Part shown: one piece after another, positions 7,981 to 17,000 of the stretch
Layout of the letters: each line of letters starts with the position of its first letter
How positions within the stretch are numbered: position 1 is the first letter of the stretch
Source: Psychroflexus lacisalsi
GTDB taxonomy: Bacteria > Bacteroidota > Bacteroidia > Flavobacteriales > Flavobacteriaceae
DNA: 64,000 bases
Direction of reading: 5' to 3'
Assembly (NCBI RefSeq): GCF_020164495.1
Contig: NZ_JAIQYZ010000001.1
Coordinates: 186,001 to 250,000, forward strand
Notes under the pieces: generated by a model
What the model was told of the DNA's origin: nothing
Databases searched by the model: none
What the model saw: only the letters and a program-made list of their open reading frames with translations
Made by a program: the position numbers and the translations under genes

Positions 7981-8205
7981 TCACTCATCCTTGTCTTTAG
8001 GACGGTCTTCGTACCAGTTTTGAAATGTTTTTTCAGTTTGGTAATCGTCAGTCAAAACTTTGTAAACCGCAAAGACCAAAATGGCTTGCCCTAAAACTGT
8101 GAGGTAAAAGACCCATGAAAAAGACAAATCAAGAGCCGCGAATATAGTAACTAGTAATAAAATTAAAGTGGTTAGAATCAATAAAGGTATACCTGAATTT
8201 TTCAT
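7981..8205 (-). CDS. Small two-helix membrane protein, unrecognised
   Basis: A 74-residue protein with two predicted membrane helices (about residues 7-26 and 30-49) and a charged C-terminal tail rich in Asp, Glu and Lys (NWYEDRPKDKDE). No domain is recognised. It lies between the nuclease-fold lipoprotein gene, 63 bases upstream on the same strand, and tRNA-Arg just downstream. The clean hydrophobic pattern and lack of a competing frame make it credible as a gene. A small inner-membrane protein of unknown role is all that can be said. Confidence 0.6.
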   Translation of the reverse strand: MKNSGIPLLILTTLILLLVTIFAALDLSFSWVFYLTVLGQAILVFAVYKVLTDDYQTEKTFQNWYEDRPKDKDE

Positions 8206-8268
8206 TTTTTATTTAAAAGTAATAGATTGATTCTGTACTTATGTGAAAATTTTATCAAAAAAGCTTAC

Positions 8269-9390
8269 TTACTCATCGGTAGCGACATCAACTCCAGATC
8301 CTTCCTTTTTCTTTATTAGATACAAGTAAACAGGGAAGTGGTCACTATAGCCGCCCGTAAATCCACCATCTGCAAAGGATCTGTAAGGATAACCTTTGTA
8401 GCGTCCTTTTGGATTTTGAAGATAATACGGGTTAAAAATATTGGCCTTATAAAGCGTGTAGCTGTTGTAATCTTCTCTATTGATAAGGGGCTTGGTCACT
8501 AAAATCATATCAAATAAATCCCAGGTGTCTCTCCAGGCGATAGTTCCAACTCCTTTTTTATGGAGTTTTTCGAAAGGATTGTAAATACCAGAGATACCAA
8601 CATCCTCAGCGTGTTCTTTGGCTTCAAGGACTTCTTTGATACTTTTATTATATGGTCCATCGTTGAAATCGCCCATGATCATGATTTTAGCATAAGGCTC
8701 TTGCATCTGTATCGAGTCTTTTATCTTCTTAGCAAGCTTTGCTGCATTTACCCTTCCAGGTCTGCTTTTTTTCTCTCCACCACTTCTTGATGGCCAGTGG
8801 TTCACAATAAAATGCATGTCTTCACCGTCCAATTTACCTTTGACGTAGAGCTGATCTCTTGTGTATTTTCTTTTATTTCTGTCACTGTCATCAAATAAAA
8901 CAAGTTCATGAGCTTTTGAATGAGTTGGGCGAAACACATTTTTTTGATAAAGTAAAGCCACGTCAATACTCCTTGCATCTGGTGAATTGTAATGAATGAT
9001 ACCATAATTAAAAGGCGATAATTGCTTGTCATTCACAAGATCTTGAAGAACATTGAAGTTTTCGATTTCACATACTCCAATAACGGCTGGTGGCACTCCC
9101 GTAACTTCAGAGCCTATATCTGCAATGACTTTAGCCATGTTAGTAACTTTTTTCTTGTAAATGGCCTCACGCTCACCTTCAGCTATTTCCATGATAGGTG
9201 AAGATTCATCAAATTTATTTGGATCGTCTTCAGTGTCAAACAAATTTTCCAGGTTATAAAAAGCAATAGTATTCACCAGGAATTCATCAGTCTCTTTGGA
9301 AATGGTCGTACTCTTTTCAACCGATCCACAGCTGATCAATATAAATAGAAAGGCTATCAGATAAACCTGAATTTTGAAGGATGAACTCAT
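8269..9390 (-). CDS. Endonuclease/exonuclease/phosphatase-fold lipoprotein
   Basis: Exported metal-dependent phosphodiesterase of the EEP (DNase I-like) superfamily, 373 residues. The ATG at 9390 gives a clean lipoprotein signal with lipobox LISC and Cys21; the upstream ATG at 9417 would add nine residues before it. Superfamily motifs are visible: FYNLENLFDTEDDP near the start, GVCEIEN (metal-binding Glu), HWPSRSGG (catalytic His), MGDFNDGP (Asp-Phe-Asn) and GYSDHFPV (C-terminal Asp-His pair). Anchored outside the cytoplasm, it could hydrolyse nucleic acid or another phosphodiester. It diverges from a TonB-dependent receptor/DUF5689 pair across a short shared promoter region, which suggests joint use in scavenging. 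Confidence 0.88.
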   Translation of the reverse strand: MSSSFKIQVYLIAFLFILISCGSVEKSTTISKETDEFLVNTIAFYNLENLFDTEDDPNKFDESSPIMEIAEGEREAIYKKKVTNMAKVIADIGSEVTGVPPAVIGVCEIENFNVLQDLVNDKQLSPFNYGIIHYNSPDARSIDVALLYQKNVFRPTHSKAHELVLFDDSDRNKRKYTRDQLYVKGKLDGEDMHFIVNHWPSRSGGEKKSRPGRVNAAKLAKKIKDSIQMQEPYAKIMIMGDFNDGPYNKSIKEVLEAKEHAEDVGISGIYNPFEKLHKKGVGTIAWRDTWDLFDMILVTKPLINREDYNSYTLYKANIFNPYYLQNPKGRYKGYPYRSFADGGFTGGYSDHFPVYLYLIKKKEGSGVDVATDE

Positions 9391-9432
9391 TTTAATATTA
9401 ATTTTATGTAAAGTCACATATTTTCTTAACTA

Positions 9433-9468
9433 CAAAAATACTACTTATCTAGATTTAAAATATATTTG
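9433..9468. promoter_or_regulatory. Divergent -7 boxes between the EEP nuclease and the TonB receptor
   Basis: The 124-base divergent spacer contains two outward TAnnTTTG boxes: TATTTTTG on the minus strand (9433-9440) toward the nuclease-fold gene and TATATTTG on the plus strand (9461-9468) toward the receptor. Neither has an obvious TTG -33 partner. The arrangement would place both genes under a common regulatory segment. Confidence 0.35.
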
Positions 9469-9514
9469 TATTGTATTAACATTTTATGTTAACTTTAATA
9501 TAATACAAAGTGAT

Positions 9515-12388
9515 ATGATAAGTTGTCAACGATTTGTTATTATATTTTTGCTAATACTTAGTTTTTTTGAAGTTCAAGCTCAACAAACTGACGTCATTGG
9601 TTTGGTATTGGACATAGATACCGAAGAGCCATTGCCGGGTATTCTAATTACTATTGAAAATTCCGGAATTGAAGTTGCAACAGACGCTCGGGGAAAATTT
9701 TCATTTGCTAGTCAAAACTTACCACTAGGCGAACAAATTTTAGGTGTCAATAGAACGAATTATGAATCTAAGCGTTATCCAATAATCATCGAAGAGGGAA
9801 AAGTCCTTGATCTGGGTAATGTTTTCCTGGAAATAGACTTAAGCGAAGAAAACAGACAAATAGGAACAATTTCTTTATCTGAAGATGAACTCGATGGAGA
9901 CGACGCTTCATCTTTCAATATATCTGGACTTTTAGCTTCCTCTCAAGATACCTACTTACGAGCAGCCGCTTTCGACTTTAGTGCTGCATTTTTTAATCCG
10001 AGAGGTCTTGATAATGCTAATGGAAAAGTATTGATCAACGGTATAGAAATGAACAAACAATTTTCTGGTAGACCCAATTGGGCCAACTGGGGAGGCTTGA
10101 ATGACGTGCAAAGAAATCGTGTGTTTACGATGAGTAGTACAGCCAACGATTACACCATTGGTGATGTTGCTGGAGTTTCAAATATTATTATGAGGGCGTC
10201 CAAAATGCGGAAAGGCGGTCGCGTTTCTTATGCAAGTTCCAATAGAAGTTATGAAGGTAGAGTTATGGGGAGTTATAATTCTGGTTTGCTTGATGGGGGC
10301 TGGTCATACTCTTTATTGCTTTCGAGACGATTTGGTGAGGAAGGTTTTAGAGAGGGAACGTTGTATGATGCCAATTCGATTTCGCTGTCTGTTGAAAAAA
10401 GAATCAGCGATAAGCACAGCCTGAACTTTACCGGTTTTTATGCGCCAAACCGAAGAGGTATGGGGACAGCAGTAACTCAGGAAACAGTGGATCTAAAAGG
10501 AATAGAATACAACCCAAACTGGGGCCTTTTGAATGGGGTACAAAGAAATTCTAGAATTCGTGAAACAGAGGAACCGGTCTTTATGTTGAATCACTACTGG
10601 GACATTAGCGACAAACTTTCTATCAATACCAATGTTGGATATCAGTTTGGTTTCTTCTCTACAACTAGACTTGATAACGGAGGAACCCGACTTTTTACAG
10701 ACCCGAATACTGGTGATCAGGCTTTTCTTGGTGGTGCAAGAAACCCTTCACCAATTTATTATCAGAATTTACCAAGTTACTATTTGAGAGAGCCCAATCC
10801 AACCCCATTAAATTATCAAAGTGCATTTTTAGCTCAAAGAGAGTTTCAAAACGATGGTCAATTCCAATGGGAGGATCTTTATTTTGCTAATAACTTGAAT
10901 CAAAATAGAGGTGGTAATTCTACTTATGCATTGCAATCTGACAGAGTAGAAGATAAAATGTTCATGGCAAATACGATTCTGGATTATAAACTAGAAGATA
11001 ATATCACTATAAATGGTAGGCTTAACTACAGGAAGTTAGAAAGTGAGAATTTTGCCCAAATGGAAGATCTTCTAGGCGGAGAACGTTATCTGGACGTTGA
11101 TTTCTTTGCTGAAGAAACTGCTTTGCTTACTGGTTTAGGTTCAGAATTGGCTCAGGCAGATTTAAGAAATCCAAATCGAACTGTACAAGAGGGAGATCGG
11201 TACAAGTATAATTATAAAGTGGATGCCGAAGTTTATGACGCCTTTTTACAGTCTCAATTTCAATTTAGAAGTATAGACTTCTACACAGGCCTTAGTTTTG
11301 GCAAAACAAAGTATCAGCGCACTGGTTATTATGAAAATGGATTTTTCCCTGGCGACAGGTCTTTTGGGCCTGGAGAGAAACTGGACTTCACAACTTATGC
11401 GTTTAAAACAGGTGTGACTTATAGATTATCCGGCCGTAATGTTTTTACACTGAACGGGGCTTATTTTCAGAACGCCCCAACCATACAAAACTCTTATAGC
11501 AACGCCAGACAAAATGGAGATGTTGTTGACGGCATTACAGAAGTGAAAATCCAATCTGCGGACATAAGTTACATTTATAAATCTCCGATTTTAAGTGGAC
11601 GATTAACAGGCTTTTATACTGGCTTTCAAGATGAAACTAATGTAGGATTTTACTACTCTGAAGAGCTTACAGGCTTGCCTTCTGCAAACAATCAAAATAA
11701 TGCTTTTGTACAAGAGGTAATGACTGGTATAGACAGATTGCATTACGGAGTAGAATTTGGTGTGGAAGCTCAGGTTTTGTCAACATTAAAGTTGAAGGCT
11801 GCAGGCTCTTTTGGCCATTACATCTATAATAGCAATCCAGATCTTTATTTAACAAGTCAAAATTTTCCGAATATGAAGCTGAGGTTTGGAGATGGAAAAA
11901 CAGAGATGGAAAATGTAAGAGTACCCGGAGGTCCGGAACGCGTTTTTCAACTTGGATTTGAATACAGAGACCCAGAATATTGGAATGTAGGGCTTACTTC
12001 AAACTTCTTTTCACACTCTTACATAAGCCCAAGTGGTTTATTAAGGTCAGATAATTTTGCTTTGGATACCGATGGAATTGTCTATAACGACTATGATGAA
12101 TCGATTGCGAGAGATATTTTGAAGCAAGAACGGTTTGATGATTATATGCTTATCAATGTAATTGGTGGTAAATCTTGGAGAGTTGGTGATTACTACGTTG
12201 GATTTTTTGGAGTGGTCAATAACCTGCTTGACAAGGAATACAAAACTGGAGGATTTGAACAGTCCAGAACCAGTAACTATAGAACTAGAGGTGAAGATCT
12301 TAACCGAGAAAATGGTCCATTATTTGGAAACCGCTATTTCTTTGGCTTTGGAACGACCTATTATATAAGTGCTTATGTCAGGTTTTAA
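9515..12388 (+). CDS. TonB-dependent receptor
   Basis: Outer-membrane TonB-dependent receptor of 957 residues, starting at ATG 9515. The open frame reaches back to 9374, but that would overlap the divergent lipoprotein gene and put the signal peptide far from the N-terminus. Signal peptide about 1-23 (ending EVQAQ), then a carboxypeptidase-regulatory-like domain (about 25-110), a plug (FNPRGLDNANGKVLINGIEM, then TIGDVAGVSNIIMRAS) and a large barrel. There is no SusD neighbour. It is followed after 12 bases by a DUF5689 lipoprotein and faces a secreted nuclease/phosphatase-fold lipoprotein. The three together suggest uptake of a product released from DNA or a phosphodiester; the substrate is inference. 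Confidence 0.9.
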   Translation: MISCQRFVIIFLLILSFFEVQAQQTDVIGLVLDIDTEEPLPGILITIENSGIEVATDARGKFSFASQNLPLGEQILGVNRTNYESKRYPIIIEEGKVLDLGNVFLEIDLSEENRQIGTISLSEDELDGDDASSFNISGLLASSQDTYLRAAAFDFSAAFFNPRGLDNANGKVLINGIEMNKQFSGRPNWANWGGLNDVQRNRVFTMSSTANDYTIGDVAGVSNIIMRASKMRKGGRVSYASSNRSYEGRVMGSYNSGLLDGGWSYSLLLSRRFGEEGFREGTLYDANSISLSVEKRISDKHSLNFTGFYAPNRRGMGTAVTQETVDLKGIEYNPNWGLLNGVQRNSRIRETEEPVFMLNHYWDISDKLSINTNVGYQFGFFSTTRLDNGGTRLFTDPNTGDQAFLGGARNPSPIYYQNLPSYYLREPNPTPLNYQSAFLAQREFQNDGQFQWEDLYFANNLNQNRGGNSTYALQSDRVEDKMFMANTILDYKLEDNITINGRLNYRKLESENFAQMEDLLGGERYLDVDFFAEETALLTGLGSELAQADLRNPNRTVQEGDRYKYNYKVDAEVYDAFLQSQFQFRSIDFYTGLSFGKTKYQRTGYYENGFFPGDRSFGPGEKLDFTTYAFKTGVTYRLSGRNVFTLNGAYFQNAPTIQNSYSNARQNGDVVDGITEVKIQSADISYIYKSPILSGRLTGFYTGFQDETNVGFYYSEELTGLPSANNQNNAFVQEVMTGIDRLHYGVEFGVEAQVLSTLKLKAAGSFGHYIYNSNPDLYLTSQNFPNMKLRFGDGKTEMENVRVPGGPERVFQLGFEYRDPEYWNVGLTSNFFSHSYISPSGLLRSDNFALDTDGIVYNDYDESIARDILKQERFDDYMLINVIGGKSWRVGDYYVGFFGVVNNLLDKEYKTGGFEQSRTSNYRTRGEDLNRENGPLFGNRYFFGFGTTYYISAYVRF

Positions 12389-12400
12389 AACTAAAAAACT

Positions 12401-13819
12401 ATGAAAATTTTAAATCAAAACTTACTCTTTATCTTTCTATTTGGTTTATTATCAATGACTTCATGTGTAGAGGATGATGATTTTGACACACCTCAGTTTG
12501 AACAAACGCCCCCAGAAATTGATGGTACGATTATCAGCCTATCAGCGTTGGAAGGTATATTAGCTCAAAATGATAATGGTCCATTTACTTTTGAAGGTAC
12601 TAACAATGTCGTAGAAGCTTATGTCATTTCAAATGATGAATCTGGTAATTTTTTCAGAGAACTCATCGTTCAGGATCAACCTGAAAACCCAACTTATGGT
12701 GTGGCTGTTCAGATTGATGTAAATCCATTGTTTACTAAATATGATTTTGGCAGAAAAATTTATATAAAATTAGACGGACTATCAGTTGGTCAAAGAGAAG
12801 GTAATGAAGCTAGACTAGGTATTGTCGATGGTATCAACATTACTGGTATTCCCGAATCTTTTGTTGAAGAACACCTTATTAGAGATACATTAATTGCCGA
12901 TGTCATCCCTGTACAAAAACAATTATCAGACTTAAGTTTTTCAGACGTCAATACATATATAGAGTTGACTGATGTTCAGTTTTCAAACAGTTATTTTTCA
13001 AATAATACTTCGGCAACTTATGCTTCGGAAGCCAACGATGAATTTGATGGAGAGCGCGTTTTGGAAAGTTGTGTAAGTCCGCGTGAGTTGATTTTTAGCA
13101 CGAGTACCTTCGCCGATTTCAAAGGCTTATTACTTCCCTCTGGTTCAGGATCCCTTAAGGGTGTTCTGACTAGAGACTTTTTTGGTGAATTTTTTACTTT
13201 TTATATCAATTCCCCAGAAGATGTAGATATGACTGGCGAGCGCTGCGATCCTTTGGTTTTTTCTTGTGGGAATGCTGCTTCTCCTGCCACTTCTGAATTT
13301 ATAAACGTCGATTTTGAAGATCAAAACATCAATTCTCCGGTAAGTATTCCTGGCTGGGCAAATTATATTGAATCTGGTTCTGAAGCCTGGGAAGCCTTTG
13401 TTGATAACGGAGCGAATCAATCTTTAGGCATTTCAGCCAGAATAAGACCGAACAATTCTGGAGATGCTAGCACGATTTCGTGGTTAATCAGTCCAGAAAT
13501 TCCTGTTGAAACAAGTTCTAAAGTGACTTTGGAATTTAAAACTTCCAATAGCTTTTCAAATCTCAGTATACTGCAAGTGCTGTATTCAACCGATTGGGAC
13601 GGAACAGAACTAGGCATCACTTCAGCGAACTGGGGAATAATTACAGATGCTTTTATTGTTCCAGATGATCAGTTTTTTGGAGATTGGGTAAACTCAGGTC
13701 TTGTGGATATGTCTTGTTTTGAAGGCAACGGTCACATCGCATTTAAGTATACCGGAAGTGGAGATGAAAATGAAGACGGCACTTATGAGCTGGATGATAT
13801 TTTTATAAATGTAGAGTAA
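12401..13819 (+). CDS. DUF5689 lipoprotein with C-terminal jelly-roll-like domain
   Basis: Surface or periplasmic lipoprotein of 472 residues. The N-terminal signal ends in SMTSC with Cys22 as lipidation site, followed by an acidic stretch (VEDDDFD). The N-terminal half, containing GTIISLSALEG, VVEAYVISNDESGNFF, AVQIDVN and GRKIYIKLDGL, is the OB-like DUF5689 type. The C-terminal half (about 300-472, INVDFED through YELDDIFIN) resembles the choice-of-anchor/jelly-roll domains found in flavobacterial secreted proteins. It lies 12 bases after a TonB-dependent receptor gene and probably acts as its surface partner. The ligand is unknown. Confidence 0.85.
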   Translation: MKILNQNLLFIFLFGLLSMTSCVEDDDFDTPQFEQTPPEIDGTIISLSALEGILAQNDNGPFTFEGTNNVVEAYVISNDESGNFFRELIVQDQPENPTYGVAVQIDVNPLFTKYDFGRKIYIKLDGLSVGQREGNEARLGIVDGINITGIPESFVEEHLIRDTLIADVIPVQKQLSDLSFSDVNTYIELTDVQFSNSYFSNNTSATYASEANDEFDGERVLESCVSPRELIFSTSTFADFKGLLLPSGSGSLKGVLTRDFFGEFFTFYINSPEDVDMTGERCDPLVFSCGNAASPATSEFINVDFEDQNINSPVSIPGWANYIESGSEAWEAFVDNGANQSLGISARIRPNNSGDASTISWLISPEIPVETSSKVTLEFKTSNSFSNLSILQVLYSTDWDGTELGITSANWGIITDAFIVPDDQFFGDWVNSGLVDMSCFEGNGHIAFKYTGSGDENEDGTYELDDIFINVE

Positions 13820-14004
13820 CTAGATCATTTTCAAAAGGCTTTATTCTGAATTTACATTCGTTAACTTGATGCCTCATAAACAAATTGCTTAAAGCCCATA
13901 ACGTCAACTTCATTCACGTTGCAAAAGGAGAAGTGAAACTTAAACCAAATAGATTAATTGAACACTTTTACCAATTGTCAAATTCACATTTTGGAAGCCT
14001 TATT

Positions 14005-17000
14005 TTACTTCAAAACCAGTCCCACTCCTATTTTCTCTAACAGATAAGGATTGTGTTCGATCACTAAAATGTCATTATCCACACTGAGTTTTTCCAAGAT
14101 GGTAAAGAGTAAATCAATATCTGCATAGTGCAGCCCCGTACTGGGTTCATCTAAAATAAAGAGTTCATTTTTGGGAGCATCTTGCAACCAATTTAAAAGT
14201 AATAAGCGCTGTTTTTCACCTGAAGAAAGTGATTGTACAGTTTGATTCAAACTCAAATGCGCCAAGCCGATTTTTTCCAAACTTTTTAGAAATTCAAGAG
14301 TCTTGTCGGGTACTTTAAAATCAGTCAACCAATCTTGAAATTCTGTAATAGTCATCGCCAAAACATCAGCAATATGTTTAGACTTCACATTATAATTTAG
14401 AATCTCTTTTCGGTAACGTCTACCCCGGCAAACTTCACAGGTTTCAATCGAGTTGGCGGTAATGTCCAGGCTGGTTTCTAGAAATCCTTTTCCTTTGCAA
14501 TTCGGACATTGGCTTTTTTTGGTTTTGTAAGAAAAGGCCTTAGCTTTTAATTCAGTTTTACTGGCAAATATCTTGCTGATCTCTTTCAAAAAGTCCAAGT
14601 AAGATACTAGTAATGTGCTGGCATAAGTCCTGAGTTTTTTGGGTTCAAAATAATGCGCACCCACATAAGCTTTAGGGAAGTCAATTTTTGAACAATTCAC
14701 TGGCTGACCAGTTTTGATACTCGGGATCAAAATTTCTTTTACCAAAGTGGTTTTCCCAACGCCAGATTTTCCAGTGATACCAGTAATTCCACCAATAGGC
14801 AGTTTCAAATTGTCTTTTACTAAAGTATGCTTGGCAAGCTTTTGAATGTGTATATCTGTTTTTCCAGGTTCGAGTTGCACTTTTTTGCTTGCAGCCTTCA
14901 AAAAAGGATGGCAATTCGGTTGACCCAACAAGCCTTTTGCATCACCCTGATAAGTAATATAACCTCCCAATTTCCCAGCTTTAGGACCAATCTGAACAAT
15001 ATGATCAGCTGCTTGAATGATGGATTTATCATGCTCGATCACAATTACCGTATTTCCTTTTTTAATTAGTTCTTTCAGAATCTGGATGAGGTCGGGAATG
15101 TTTTCCTGTGACAATCCCGCAGAAGGTTCATCCAATAAATAAGTCACCCCTTTCAACGGACTGTTCAGTTGTTTGATCAAAGCGATACGCTGATTTTCAC
15201 CTCCCGAAAGTGTGGGTGATTTTCGACTGAGTTCCAGGTGGTCAATGTGCAGCTCTTTCGCTCTGGTAATGGTATTGATGATATGTGTTTCAATTTTAGA
15301 AAGTAATTTCCCATCAATACTAATTGTCTTAGCGTTTTTAGTTAACCACTTTTCTAAGCTTTCAAAATTCATCGATTTGATGCCATGAATCGACTTGCCA
15401 GCCAGTTTAAACTTTAAACGCTCAGGCTTCAATCCGCTTCCATCGCAATGACTGCATTGGTTATAGGAAAATAAAGCGGTCAACTGACTTATATTTTTGT
15501 TTTTACGTGTTTTGTAATATTCCTCATTCAAATAGCTAAAAAGTCCATCCCAGGTCATCCTTAAAGCCTGCGTACCCTCTCGTGTTTTGGTTTGGTAAAC
15601 CCAATTGGCTTCCCAAATTTGGTCTCCAGTACCATAAAACAAAACTTCTTTTTGCTTTTCAGTCAAATCCTTAAACGGTGTGTTGAGAGTGAAATCGTAG
15701 GCATTACCTACGTTTTTTAAAATCGCCATATGCTGTCCGGCAGGATCGCCATAATAGCCGATAGCCTTATTGTGAGCAAATAATCCACCAGCAATGCTTT
15801 TATCTTTATCCAGCACAAGTTGGTTTAGGTCTGGAAGCAATTCCTGCCCAACTCCTTGACAAACGGAGCATTTTCCTAATTCGTGGTTATTAGAAAAATG
15901 GCTTGCCGATAATTCTTCGCCTTCGTATTGTGCTTTTCGGGAAAAAGCAAACCTCAGGATTTTGTCAATTCCCGTTTGCTTGGCAATATCCGAACGTTGA
16001 GAATAGTTTTTTTGCTTTCTTGTGATGCAAATACTTGGAGTGAGTCCTTCAATGCGACCGACTTCAAATTGAAAATTTACACCGACTCTGGATTGTTGAT
16101 ACGCCGAAAACTGTTTGGTCATTTCTTGCAGCCCATACCCATGCAAGGTATCGATCACTAAAGAAGATTTACCAGAGCCTGAAAGGCCAGTCACCACAGA
16201 AAGCTGATGCTTAGGTAAGTTAAGGTCCAAATCTTTAAGAGAATGCGTTCGTGCTCCACGTATGGAAATTGAATCTCGCTGCTGAGATTCTTCTGTTTTC
16301 AATTCAATTGGTTTGATCTTCAAAGCATTGTCAACCCAAACATCACACTTCTTTTGAAAAAGCTGATGGTTTTCAAAACAAAGGATGCCCGCCGTTTGAT
16401 GTTTTAGCTGATTGAGCGCTTCAAGTAATTGAGCCACATTCTGATGGTGTAAGCCAATGCTAGGCTCTTCCAGGGCCAAAAGGGTCTGTTTTGATTTCTT
16501 GGCAAAATGCTTGGTAAGTTTTATTCTTTGAGCTTCTCCTCCGGATAAGGTATTCGAAGGTTGGCCTAGTTTGATGTAATCTAAGCCCAACTGAATCATC
16601 AACGACAGAATATCGGTGATCTTTTTTTCTCCTGAAAAGAAGTCAAAAGCCTTTTCAATACTAAGATTGTAGATTTCTGAAATATTCTTTTCATTCCAAT
16701 TCACATCTAGCACTTCTGGCTTAAAACGCTTTCCATTACAAGTAGGGCAAACCTGATTAATGTTTCCCATCATACTCATGGAAAGGGTGATGACACCAGC
16801 CCCTTCACAAGTGGCACATCGCCCTTTTTTATTATTGAATGAAAAGGCACTTTTACTAAGATTTAAAGATTTAGCCTCTGTGGTTTTACCCAATAAATCC
16901 CGAATTTTATCGGCTAATCCCGTGTAGGTCGCTGGATTACTGCGTGGTGTTTTACCGATAGGCTGGTCGGTGACTGTGAGTAGATTGAAATCCTGATGTT

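Noticed and set aside
9374-9514. N-terminal extension of the TonB receptor
   Set aside because: It overlaps the divergent lipoprotein start and its promoter, and would bury the signal peptide; ATG 9515 gives a normal receptor.
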